DNA of 64,000 nucleotides from Vulcanimicrobiota bacterium (GTDB lineage: Bacteria; Vulcanimicrobiota; Vulcanimicrobiia; Vulcanimicrobiales; Vulcanimicrobiaceae), in the NCBI GenBank assembly GCA_003161435.1, contig PMOS01000020.1:19437-83436 (forward strand), in the 5' to 3' direction. Shown here piece by piece: positions 17,318 through 24,835 of the stretch (the stretch's first letter is position 1; each line of letters starts with the position of its first letter). The notes under the pieces are model-generated. The model saw only the letters and a program-made list of their open reading frames with translations. It did not search any database and had not been told where the DNA came from. Made by a program: the position numbers and the translations under genes.

Positions 17318-18376
17318 ATGAGCGCGGTGTTGGTTACCGGAGGTTCGGGCTTCATCGGAAGCCATGCGATCGTGCAGTTGCTCGCTGCAGGGCACCAGGT
17401 TCGCACGACGGTACGCAATCTCGCTCGCGAGCGAGACGTGCGCGAGCTCGTGCGCGCCGGCGGCGCCGATCCTGGCGGCCGCCTCACGGTCGTCGCGGCC
17501 GACCTCGAGCGCGACGCGGGATGACCTGAGGCCGTCGCTGAGATCGACTACGTGCTGCACGTCGCGTCGCCTTTTCCGTCGACCGTACCGAAGGACGAGA
17601 ACGAGCTGATCGTTCCCGCACGCGAGGGCGCGCTGCGCGTGCTGCGGGCGGCACGCGGTGCCGGCGTCCAGCGCGTGGTGATGACGTCGTCGTTCGCCGC
17701 CATCGGTTACGGCCTTCCCGAGCACACCACGCTGTTCGACGAAACCTATTGGACGAACGTCGAAGGACCTGGCGTGACGGCGTATGTGAAGTCGAAAACC
17801 ATCGCTGAACGAGCGGCGTGGGATTTCATCGCTGCGGAAGGTGCGGAGCTCGAGCTCGCGGTCGTGAATCCCGTCGGCGTGTTCGGTCCGGTGCTCGGCC
17901 GCGATTACGCGACGTCGATCTTGCTCGTGCAGCGCCTCATGGACGGAGCGCTACCGGGATGCCCGAGACTCACGTTCGGAGTCGTCGACGTCCGCGACGT
18001 AGCCGATCTGCATCTGCGCGCGATGACGCATCCGCAAGCCCGTGGTCAGCGGTTCCTGGCCTGCGCCGGCGATTTCATGAGAATCGTGGAGATGGCGCGC
18101 GTCCTCAAGGAGCGCATGGGGCCGGCGGCACGTCGCGTCCCCGTGCGCGAACTTCCCGACTGGCTCGTCCGCGCGTTCGCGATGGTCGATCCCACGGCGC
18201 GACAGATCGTCCCGGAGCTCGGCAAGTTGAAGAATGCGACGAGCGCGAAGGCGACACAGATGCTGGGCTGGGTTCCGCGACCGCGTGAAGACGCGCTCGT
18301 CGCCACAGCGGAGAGCCTCGTACGGTTAGGTCTGCTCAAAGAAAGCAGCACGCAGCCGACGGCGCAGACGCGATAA
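17318..18376 (+). pseudogene. NAD-dependent epimerase/dihydroflavonol reductase gene interrupted by TGA
   Basis: The frame opens with a Rossmann fold (VLVTGGSGFIGSHAIVQLL) and runs to DLERDAG, meets TGA at 17522-17524, and continues without a frame change with PEAVAEIDYVLHVASPFPST, the catalytic YVKSK (Y-x-x-x-K) and a normal C-terminus, about 352 codons in all. In relatives the residue after DAG is Trp (DAGW), so TGG became TGA by one substitution. Either the gene is inactive, or the base is a sequencing error. I see no hairpin typical of selenocysteine insertion after this TGA, and Trp is not a position where selenocysteine is expected. The family reduces carbonyls of aldehydes or flavonoid-like compounds. 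Confidence 0.85.
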
Positions 18377-18391
18377 CAAGAAACGAGCGCC

Positions 18392-18784
18392 TTAGCACTG
18401 ACTGTTCGAGAACCCGACCCGGGCCGATCTGAAGTTCACCGGCGAGTAAACGTGCACCCAGGCGAAGCCGGTCGTCGCTTCCCGTGGGTTGAGCTCGGCG
18501 CGGACGTGCATCTTGCCGCTCGGACCGATCGTGATCGTGCGCATGCGCCAGGCATGATTGCTCGCGCGCGCCCAATGATACTTGACGACGTGCGGCATGC
18601 CGGCCGGCCAGTTCGCCGTGACGATGTCGGCGTCGAACCGAAAGAGGCCGCAGCCGTTGACGGAGTTGCGCGACTCGACGTTCTCGACCGTGATGGTCGG
18701 CGCGCCGGCCGCCGCCGGTGTGAGCGGCAGGTTCGCGGCAATCGCCAGCGCGAGTGCAGCCGCCGCCGGTGCGAAAAGGCGCAT
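18392..18784 (-). CDS. Small secreted protein of unknown function
   Basis: A 130-residue protein with a signal peptide (about residues 1-27, AAANLPLTPAAAGA). The mature part is beta-rich, with one Cys in NGCGLFRFD and a second as the last residue (SNSQC), which could form a disulfide. The ATG at 18784 has GAGGTG eight bases upstream. No family recognised. It ends 15 bases after the interrupted epimerase gene, on the opposite strand. Confidence 0.7.
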   Translation of the reverse strand: MRLFAPAAAALALAIAANLPLTPAAAGAPTITVENVESRNSVNGCGLFRFDADIVTANWPAGMPHVVKYHWARASNHAWRMRTITIGPSGKMHVRAELNPREATTGFAWVHVYSPVNFRSARVGFSNSQC

Positions 18785-19172
18785 GATCGAACACCTCAGG
18801 ATGGAAAGGGTGGAAGAGGTTGGTCGCTCCGCTTTACCACAGGAGCTTGCGACTCCCTCAGTCCGGCAGAGCCGGGTAACGCGGTCGCAATCGCCATCGT
18901 CGTGCCGGAGATCGCGCCGGTTGCGTACCGTGCGGCCTCGTTCTTGACGTTGGTGATCGTCCGTTTGGCGAGCCGCCGGTGTTGCGTAGTTGTGACGACG
19001 GCTTGACGAATGCGCACGCCGCGACGATGAAGTCGATGGAGTCAGCGCCCGCATCGCGCAGACTGCGACGACGCGGTTCCTCGCGGCGATGCTGCGTTGA
19101 TTTCCCTGGACGTTGCCTGCGGAAAGTGTCATGATTGCCGTAGAGAAGTCCGCGTCCAGGGGGATCACCGTC
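18785..19172. other. Intergenic stretch without a convincing gene
   Basis: These 388 bases separate the secreted-protein gene from the selenoprotein candidate. The only open frame of note (minus strand, 18796-19017, 73 codons) has no recognisable domain, a composition like random translation of GC-rich DNA and no good ribosome site. No tRNA-like T-loop or terminator hairpin was found. It presumably holds the promoters of both flanking genes. Confidence 0.5.
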
Positions 19173-19781
19173 ATGAGCGATTCACGTCCTCTCCTCGTCT
19201 GGTCCGACGTCATTTGACCGTTTTGCTATCTCGGCTCGGTCTGGGTCGAGCAAGCAGCGCAGCAGCTTGGCGTGCCGACGCGTTGGCTCCCGTTCGAGCT
19301 GCATCCCGATACGCCGTCGGAGGGGGCGCCGAAGCCGTTCAGCGACGAGCAATGGCCCGCGATCGATCGCCGTCTGCGCACGCTCGCGCAGCAGGTCGGT
19401 GTTCCGATCGAACCGCCGCGCCGCAACGCGAACTCGCGTCTCGCGTTGGAAACCGGTGAGCTCGTGCGCGCTCGCGGCGGCGACGAATCGTCGGCCGCCT
19501 TCCATCACGGCGTCTCTCGCGCATTCTTCGTCGAGGGCGCGGACATCGGCGATCTCCAGGTCATCGCGAACCACGCAGCGCCCTTCGGCATCAGCGAAGA
19601 CGACCTCCGCGCGGCGTGGACGTCACACTTGTATGCCGGAGCGATCGACGCCTCGATGCGCGCCGCGAGAGCCGCCGGCGTGACGGGTGTCCCGGCGTTC
19701 GGCTGGCCCGAGTCGCGTGCCGTCAGCGGAATGATGGAACCGCAGCAAATCGTCGCGATCCTGCAGGGCTCGGCGCGCTGA
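19173..19781 (+). CDS. Candidate selenoprotein: DsbA/FrnE-like thiol oxidoreductase with UPFC active site
   Basis: Reading from ATG 19173 (AGGGGGAT about 8 bases upstream) gives MSDSRPLLVWSDVI, then TGA (19215-19217), then PFCYLGSVWVEQAAQQLGV, followed in the same frame by an intact DsbA/FrnE-like domain to 19781. In this family the position of the TGA is the first Cys of the C-P-x-C redox motif (VWSDVxCPxC). With selenocysteine the protein is 202 residues, U15-P-F-C18, of normal family length. The cis-Pro loop GVTGVPAF near residue 175 is intact. A hairpin fit for a bacterial SECIS follows (19234-19251). It should be a cytoplasmic disulfide oxidoreductase or isomerase. The alternative, a Cys-to-stop mutation, cannot be excluded from sequence alone; a GTG start at 19272 would lose the active site. 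Confidence 0.8.
19234..19251 (+). promoter_or_regulatory. Putative bacterial SECIS hairpin
   Basis: Starting 17 bases after the TGA, GCTCG and CGAGC form a perfect 5-bp stem around the loop GTCTGGGT. The apex reads GGTCTG, the same hexamer I recall from the loop of the E. coli fdhF SECIS, and lies at almost the same distance from the UGA. A lower stem TGCT/AGCA (19224-19227 with 19253-19256) can extend it over an internal loop. A G in the first loop positions and a loop about 16-37 bases from UGA are the usual bacterial SECIS rules. Confidence 0.7.
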
Positions 19782-19793
19782 GAGCGCTCGTGC

Positions 19794-20120
19794 TCAGGCG
19801 ACGGCCATCGGCGTGAGACGCGTTCCGGCGCGGCCGCCGAGATAGCGGCCTTCCTCGCACACGATGCGGCCCGCCTGAAGCACCATGCGAATCGCCAGCG
19901 GGGCGCGGACCGGATCGCGGTAGTCGAGCTGGTCGGCGACCTTGTGCTGATCGAAGAGCACCAGGGCCGCTGCGCAGCCCGCGGCGATTCGGCCGCGACC
20001 GGCGATGCCGAACGTGTCGGCGGCGAGCGACGTCATGCGCCGGATCGCTTCGGCGGCGCCTAGCGCGCCGCGCGTGCGGACGAGCCTCACCGTCGACGAC
20101 GATCCGACGATGGTCTTCAC
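19794..20120 (-). pseudogene. C-terminal fragment of an N-acyl-D-amino-acid deacylase-type amidohydrolase
   Basis: Only about 108 codons remain. EAIRRMTSLAADTFGIAGRG followed by RIAAGCAAALVLFDQ matches the C-terminal part of D-aminoacylase/amidohydrolase proteins, in which the metal-bound cofactor domain closes with a beta strand of the form GRIAPGxxADLVVFD. All catalytic parts upstream are missing: beyond about 20120 the sequence passes into the hipA gene within 20 bases. It looks like a gene truncated when the hipBA module or a neighbouring rearrangement arrived. A GTG near 20120 could start a short product, but function is unlikely. Confidence 0.7.
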
Positions 20121-20138
20121 GCGAGTCGCCGAGAAGCA

Positions 20139-21407
20139 CTATCCGGCGTAAAATGCGTCAGCCATGTCGCCTTGCTCTGTTCGCTTGATCCCAACTGAGC
20201 CGGCAAGTTCACGCCACTTGCTGACGGCGTCTGCTATGCGGTCGATGATTGACGTCGCTTGGGCGTCTCTGATACGAAAATACGGCGCGACGGATCGCAC
20301 CAGATCGAGATCGAGCGCATTGTCGCTTTCGTTGATATTCAGGCAAAGACCGGAGGAGCCCGGAACCGGATTCATGTCATAGGCTCCCGAGAGCCGCCAG
20401 CCGGCGTTCGGCGTTAGCAGAAATCCATGGTTACGAGGATGGTCGTCCGTATTGGACACCATGACGTTGAAGACGATACGCGACCAGAGCTCGATGAGGT
20501 CTTCGCGCGGCGAAGCGCCCTGCGATATGATGATTTCAGCAATTTCGAGATAGCTCGCGCCCCTGGACGCGTCGGCGCCGTCGTAGTGTCCCGTGAGGGT
20601 CATCGCCGAAGCAAAATGGACGCGCTCCCCCGCTGCACGACGATCGAAGCGCCGCACCAAGAACGTATGCCCGTTGCTCCCGAACGTGCGTGCCTCGCTG
20701 ACCGGCACGCGTAAGCCGGAACGCTCGGCGAGCTTCGCAACGACGAGTTCCCACGCGCCGACGTCGTAGTGGTCCTTGGCGCTCGGAAATTTTGCGATCC
20801 ACAGATTCGCCTCGGGATCGACGACTGTTGCCTTCGGACGCGCTCCGCCAAGGGACGCTCCAGGAGCGAGGAGCAGGCGAAGCCACTCGTCTGTTGCGGG
20901 ATCATCGTCATTCGAGTCGGCTTCGAGTGCGCGGCTCGCGGCTTCGAGTTCGCCCAGGCGAACGAACGGCGGCGCGGCGCTCGCGTCGCGGTCGTCCAGG
21001 AACGGGCCGTCCGGCGTACGTTTGTACCGCAGCGCTCCGGATCGAAATGCGTCGTGGACGCCGAGCAGATAGTCCGATTGCCCGAGGCGCGCGTTTTGGG
21101 GGACCAAGCCGGCGCGCTTATCGCGATCGAACCGGCGCCGTATGAGCATTTCTCCCCAGCGATCCGGACTCGAGTCTTTGAAGACGCCAAACACCGCGCG
21201 TCCATCTTTGGGAAATTGCGGCCCCGGAAAAATCCCCAAGTCCGGGTCGAGTGATTGCTTCGGCAAGATCTTGTCCGTAAGCGCGTCGTCGTCGAATGCA
21301 AAATCGAAGAGCTCGCCGGTTCGCCCTGGGCGTACGCGCAGAGTCCCGAGCCGTTTCGGCAGTTCGTCAGCGTTCCAGTCTTCGTACACCTCGATCACGC
21401 CTTCCAT
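20139..21407 (-). CDS. hipA: HipA-family Ser/Thr kinase toxin
   Basis: A 422-residue protein of normal HipA size. The N-terminal subdomain includes GRAVFGVFKDSSPDRWG; the kinase core shows SLGGARPKATVVD (Ser-Gly-x-x-x-K type loop), IAKFPS with the ATP-binding Lys, the catalytic VSNTDDHPRNHGFL (D-x-x-x-x-N) and the metal-binding YDMNPVP (D-x-N form of DFD). All catalytic residues seem present. In E. coli HipA phosphorylates glutamyl-tRNA synthetase and induces persistence. The start at 21407 overlaps the hipB end by 13 bases, typical of a toxin-antitoxin pair. Confidence 0.9.
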   Translation of the reverse strand: MEGVIEVYEDWNADELPKRLGTLRVRPGRTGELFDFAFDDDALTDKILPKQSLDPDLGIFPGPQFPKDGRAVFGVFKDSSPDRWGEMLIRRRFDRDKRAGLVPQNARLGQSDYLLGVHDAFRSGALRYKRTPDGPFLDDRDASAAPPFVRLGELEAASRALEADSNDDDPATDEWLRLLLAPGASLGGARPKATVVDPEANLWIAKFPSAKDHYDVGAWELVVAKLAERSGLRVPVSEARTFGSNGHTFLVRRFDRRAAGERVHFASAMTLTGHYDGADASRGASYLEIAEIIISQGASPREDLIELWSRIVFNVMVSNTDDHPRNHGFLLTPNAGWRLSGAYDMNPVPGSSGLCLNINESDNALDLDLVRSVAPYFRIRDAQATSIIDRIADAVSKWRELAGSVGIKRTEQGDMADAFYAG

Positions 21408-21721
21408 CGAGATGCGCTCCTCGTGCGTGCACTCTGGGGAAGAGTCGCATCCTGGAGATCACGACCGAGCGTATCGGCCGCCGCGACAGCATCGAGATCG
21501 CCGTCGAGCCCAAGAACGTGCAGAACGGCGGCATACGCGCCGATGGTGACGCCCATGCCGCCGTTCTCGACGTTCCGCAGCGTCATCACGGACATACCTG
21601 CCCGCTCTGCAACGAGTTTTGCAGAGAGCCGGCGCCGCAGCCGGGCCGTGCGGATTCGCTCACCAAGGCGCGTAAGCCGGCGTTCCAACGGCGGGAGCAG
21701 CGGAGCCACACGCTTGGCCAT
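21395..21721 (-). CDS. hipB: HipB-family HTH antitoxin
   Basis: A 108-residue DNA-binding protein with an XRE/Cro-type helix-turn-helix over about residues 15-75 (ERIRTARLRRRLSAKLVAERA, with recognition part GMSVMTLRNVENGG). It should bind and neutralise HipA and repress its own operon. Its ATG at 21721 directly abuts the dyad operator at 21725-21763, so the transcript may have a very short or no leader. The C-terminal 25 residues overlap the start of hipA. Confidence 0.88.
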   Translation of the reverse strand: MAKRVAPLLPPLERRLTRLGERIRTARLRRRLSAKLVAERAGMSVMTLRNVENGGMGVTIGAYAAVLHVLGLDGDLDAVAAADTLGRDLQDATLPQSARTRSASRWKA

Positions 21722-21724
21722 GGC

Positions 21725-21763
21725 ATTATTCTGGCATATTTTGCCACTTAGAGCAAGAATAAT
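21725..21763. promoter_or_regulatory. Nested dyad operator of hipBA
   Basis: Two inverted repeats lie right before the hipB start codon: ATTATTCT...AGAATAAT (21725-21732 with 21756-21763) and, inside it, TGGCA-TATTT-TGCCA (21732-21746). This AT-rich island in GC-rich DNA is well placed for HipB binding and autorepression. The promoter elements must overlap it (TTGCTC on the minus strand could be a -35). Confidence 0.7.
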
Positions 21764-21770
21764 GACATTA

Positions 21771-22000
21771 TCACGCGACCGCGCCGATCACCGGCCAGAG
21801 GATCGTTCCGGTGGCGACGCTGCGATTCGCCAGGATGCGCAGGTCGACAATCGGGGTCTTGGTCCCACCGCGGTGCTCCAGGCGGCCGACGGATCCGAGA
21901 GCCAGCCGTGCCGCTCGCCCTCGGTCAGCACGTACTACAGCGTTCCGAGCGTGACGGCGAGCTGCGCGAGGCCGATCCGCGCGATGACGCGGCTCTACCT
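21771..22000 (-). pseudogene. Decayed fragment of a DHA2-family MFS transporter
   Basis: On the minus strand one frame gives ARIGLAQLAVTLGTL, a TAG stop, then YVLTEGERHGWLSD, and a second frame continues with TPIVDLRILANRSVATGTIL. Together they match the middle of DHA2 drug/H+ antiporters (GLALQYVL-x-EG-x-R-x-DWF ... PxxDLRxxxNRxxxxG), where the TAG stands for Gln. So a stop and a frameshift break the gene, and both ends are missing. The equivalent region is intact in the MFS gene at the right end of the window (STGQREDWF ... FVNLRIFGTISFAAG). It is debris upstream of hipBA. Confidence 0.65.
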
Positions 22001-22050
22001 CGAAAACAAGCGGCGAGGCGGAATCGATCGTAGAACGGTGAGCGGGCCGA

Positions 22051-23204
22051 TTGGCTAAAGCGGCCAGTCGCATTCGATGCGAAGAATGCGCCGTGACGCA
22101 CCTCTTCATCGTATGTCGTCGCGCGGCGTGCAGTGTAGCCGCATCGGCGGTCGTCGTCCTCGTCGCCATCCTGGCGATGTCGTCTTCTGCGCGGGCCGAC
22201 GTCGCGCCGATCCCCGTTCGCGTCGTCGTCGTCACGACGTTCGAGGTCGGCGCCGACACGGGCGACGTCCCCGGCGAGTTTCAATATTGGGTCGAGCGAC
22301 TGCCGCTGCCCGAGACGCTCCCTTTTCCGCAAGCCTACCGGCATCTTCGGTTCAACAGGGCGCGCGGCGTCCTCGGTATCGTCACCGGTGAAGGCGCGGA
22401 GCGCGGCGCCGCTTCCATCATGGCGTTGGGTTCCGATCCACGCTTCGACCTGTCGAAAGCATACTGGGTCATCGCCGGGATCGCCGGCGTCGATCCGAAC
22501 GTGGCGTCGGTCGGATCGGCGGCTTGGGCGAACTGGGTCGTCAACGGGGATCTCGCGTTCGAGATCGACGCGCGTGACATGCCGCGGTCGTGGACGACCG
22601 GCATCATACCGTTCGACCGGACGGCGCCGTACGCAACACCGGCGTCCGCTCGCGACTCCATGCACGGCGTGTCAGCCTACGAGCTCGACGCGAACCTCGT
22701 CGACTGGGCCTATCGGCTCACCGTCTCGACCCGCTCGCGGACGACGCGGCATTGCGCGCGATCCGCGCGCCATACTCGCGGTATGCGAACGCGTCGCGCG
22801 CGCCGTTCGTCCTGCGCGGCGACGCCTTGGCCGGCGATCGCTTCTGGATCGGCGCGTCGATGAACGCCTGGGCCGAACGCTGGGTGTCGTACTGGACCGG
22901 TGGTCGCGGTACGTTCGTGATGACGGCCGAAGAAGACGCCGGTATCATGCAATCGCTGACGTTTCTCGCGCAGGCGGGGCGCGTCGACATGCATCGCGTC
23001 CTCGTCCTGCGCACGGCGAGCGATTACGCGATGCCGGGCGATCGCGGCGACGCCGCGAGCTTGCTCGCGCAGGACGCGAGCAAGAGCGGAGAGTCGGCAT
23101 ATCGCGAAGCGCTCGAAGCGGCGTACCGCGTGGCGAGTCCCGTCGTCGACGAATTGTCGACACATTGGGAGCTCTACCGCGACCACGCTCCGGGTCCGCG
23201 ATAG
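22051..23204 (+). pseudogene. Purine nucleoside permease gene with a frameshift
   Basis: The first frame encodes a signal-like leader (to about residue 50) and the NUP-family domain: PVRVVVVTTFEVGADTGD, ARGVLGIVTGEGAERGAASI, AGIAGVDPNVASVGSAAWAN. After DWAYRLT (about 22725) the match moves to another frame with LADDAALRAIRAPYSRY, then GASMNAWAERWVSYWTGG and TAEEDAGIMQSL to the stop at 23204. A one-base insertion or deletion near 22722-22735 explains this. Full-length relatives import purine nucleosides or act as related periplasmic proteins. It may be a dead gene or a sequence error; the remaining codons show no further damage, so the event is recent or artificial. Confidence 0.8.
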
Positions 23205-23271
23205 CGTACGGCCACGCTCACCTCTTCGTGTGTACCAGGGCCGCAGCGCGTGGAGGTCGCATCCAGCCGCT

Positions 23272-23448
23272 ATGGCTGCCAAGAAGAAGATCGCCCCCGC
23301 GAAGCCCAGGCCCGACCGTCCTTGGTCCGAGTTGACGAAGGCCGAGCAAAATCAACAGTACGTCAGGGCGCTGCGGGCCTACACGCACGAAGGCGGACCG
23401 AATCCCGACACACGCGGTACGTATTTCCGTTCGCGCGAGGCGAAATAG
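23272..23448 (+). CDS. Small Lys/Arg-rich hypothetical protein
   Basis: A 58-residue basic protein starting MAAKKKIAPAKPRPDRPW, followed by SELTKAEQNQQYVRALRAYT and a polar tail. No Cys, no membrane segment, no known motif. The coherent composition (a basic Ala/Pro/Lys N-terminus, then a helical stretch) argues for a real gene, but the ribosome site (GGAGGT 19 bases upstream) is too distant to be decisive. May be a nucleic-acid-associated protein; that is only a guess. Confidence 0.45.
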   Translation: MAAKKKIAPAKPRPDRPWSELTKAEQNQQYVRALRAYTHEGGPNPDTRGTYFRSREAK

Positions 23449-23586
23449 TTCTCGCCGAGTTCCAGGGTGCGTACGGCGGATTTCGGTGGCGGTGCTTCTT
23501 CGTTTGTAAGAAGGAAGGGTGAAGACCCGTAACGGACGAGTGCGAATAGGGGCGTGCTCTGCGTCGGAAGTTTGAAAGGAGCGGTG

Positions 23587-24828
23587 ATGAGTTTGTCGGT
23601 GGGGCGCGTCCGAATTGCACGGGCGGGTATTTTCGTTGGTTTCGGGACGATGCTGTTGCTGTCGTCGGGCGGCGGGGCTGTCGGAGCGGCGCCGCCGGCG
23701 TCTTCGTCGATGAAGGTGACGATCGGGACTGACGTCGCCGCGTTTCAGGCGAAAACCGGCACTCCCGGTGTCGTGGTCGCGGTATACGATGCGCATCAAT
23801 TCGGGACGAGCGGATACGTGGCGTCGTTCGGCGTCACGAGCTATCGGGGCAAGACGAAGGTGACCGGCGATACGGTTTTCCAGATCGGGTCGATCACGAA
23901 GGTGTTCAGCGGAACGCTCTACGGCGTGGCGATGGGGAAGGGCTACGCGACGCCGAAAACGACGGCCTACAAGGCATTCGGATCTCCCGCGTCGCTCGCG
24001 CACGCGACCGACTTTCAGAAAATTACGCTGGCACAACTCGCGACCCATACGGCCGGCTTCCCCGACGAAGTCGACCCGCGCGCAGCCGACCCGCTCTTCG
24101 CCGGCAGCTCGACGATTCCGAACACCATGATCACGTTCTACAACTCGTTCAAGACGAAGCCGGACTGCTATCAGTACTCCAGCGCCGGATTCATCACGCT
24201 GGGCTACGCTCTCGCCGATTCGTGGCCCGGCGCACTGCACGGTAAGTATCCCTCGATTCTCGACGCGGAGATCAGCAAACCGCTTGGACTGCATTGCACG
24301 AACACGGCTCTGCCGACCGCCTGCGTTCCCTTGGAATCGACAGGAGTCGAACTCACGAAGAAGCCGTACACGCCGGCCAAGCACTCCGCGACGGACATCA
24401 AGTCGACGGGGAACGACATGCTGAGATGGATGGAAGCAAACCTCGGCGTCTTGACGAGTACACCGCAATACCTGACAAGCGCGATCGCGACGGCGCAGAA
24501 ACCGGAAGGAACGTTCCCGAACTGCAGCAACAAAAAGCCCGTCGTCGTCGGCTTGGCGTGGCAAGAGGTTCCGCTGACCGGTGCGCCGGGCACGCCGACC
24601 GCGCTGACGAAGAACGGCGCGACGGGATACGGCGGCGAGAGCTCCATGATGGTGATCGTCCCTTCCAAGAAGGTCGGGATCGTGATCCTCACCAACGGCT
24701 TGGGCGCCGGCGGGCCTGACGCCCTGGCAAAGAGCCTGGCGATCAAGATACTGACTGCCGATGGCGGAGGCGCCGTCACCGCCGCCGCCTCGCCGAAGCC
24801 GCACCGCAAGCTACGCGCGAAGAAATAG
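23587..24828 (+). CDS. Secreted serine hydrolase, class C beta-lactamase fold
   Basis: A 413-residue exported protein (signal peptide about residues 10-36). Domain signature: S102-I-T-K105 in FQIGSITKVFSG, the Ser nucleophile and general base of the penicillin-binding/AmpC family; YSSAGF in place of the Y-x-N motif; THTAGFPDEV as the HTSG-like element. Relatives include D-aminopeptidases, esterases and carboxypeptidases, so lactamase activity should not be assumed. ATG 23587 has AAAGGAG at ideal distance. The C-terminus is Lys/Ala-rich. Its stop is 7 bases from that of the next gene, on the opposite strand, which encodes a distant relative. Confidence 0.88.
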   Translation: MSLSVGRVRIARAGIFVGFGTMLLLSSGGGAVGAAPPASSSMKVTIGTDVAAFQAKTGTPGVVVAVYDAHQFGTSGYVASFGVTSYRGKTKVTGDTVFQIGSITKVFSGTLYGVAMGKGYATPKTTAYKAFGSPASLAHATDFQKITLAQLATHTAGFPDEVDPRAADPLFAGSSTIPNTMITFYNSFKTKPDCYQYSSAGFITLGYALADSWPGALHGKYPSILDAEISKPLGLHCTNTALPTACVPLESTGVELTKKPYTPAKHSATDIKSTGNDMLRWMEANLGVLTSTPQYLTSAIATAQKPEGTFPNCSNKKPVVVGLAWQEVPLTGAPGTPTALTKNGATGYGGESSMMVIVPSKKVGIVILTNGLGAGGPDALAKSLAIKILTADGGGAVTAAASPKPHRKLRAKK

Positions 24829-24835
24829 GTTCGCC

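Noticed and set aside
17522..17524. Selenocysteine at the TGA of the epimerase gene
   Set aside because: The position is Trp in relatives, not Cys, and no hairpin of the right spacing and loop follows.
18796..19017. A 73-codon minus-strand frame in the gap before the selenoprotein candidate
   Set aside because: No ribosome site, no recognisable domain and a random-like composition; not enough to call a gene.
17318..19781. Genome-wide reading of UGA as Trp
   Set aside because: Many intact genes in the window end in TGA at the expected family length (for example at 1416-1418, 10001-10003 and 11238-11240), so TGA is a normal stop.
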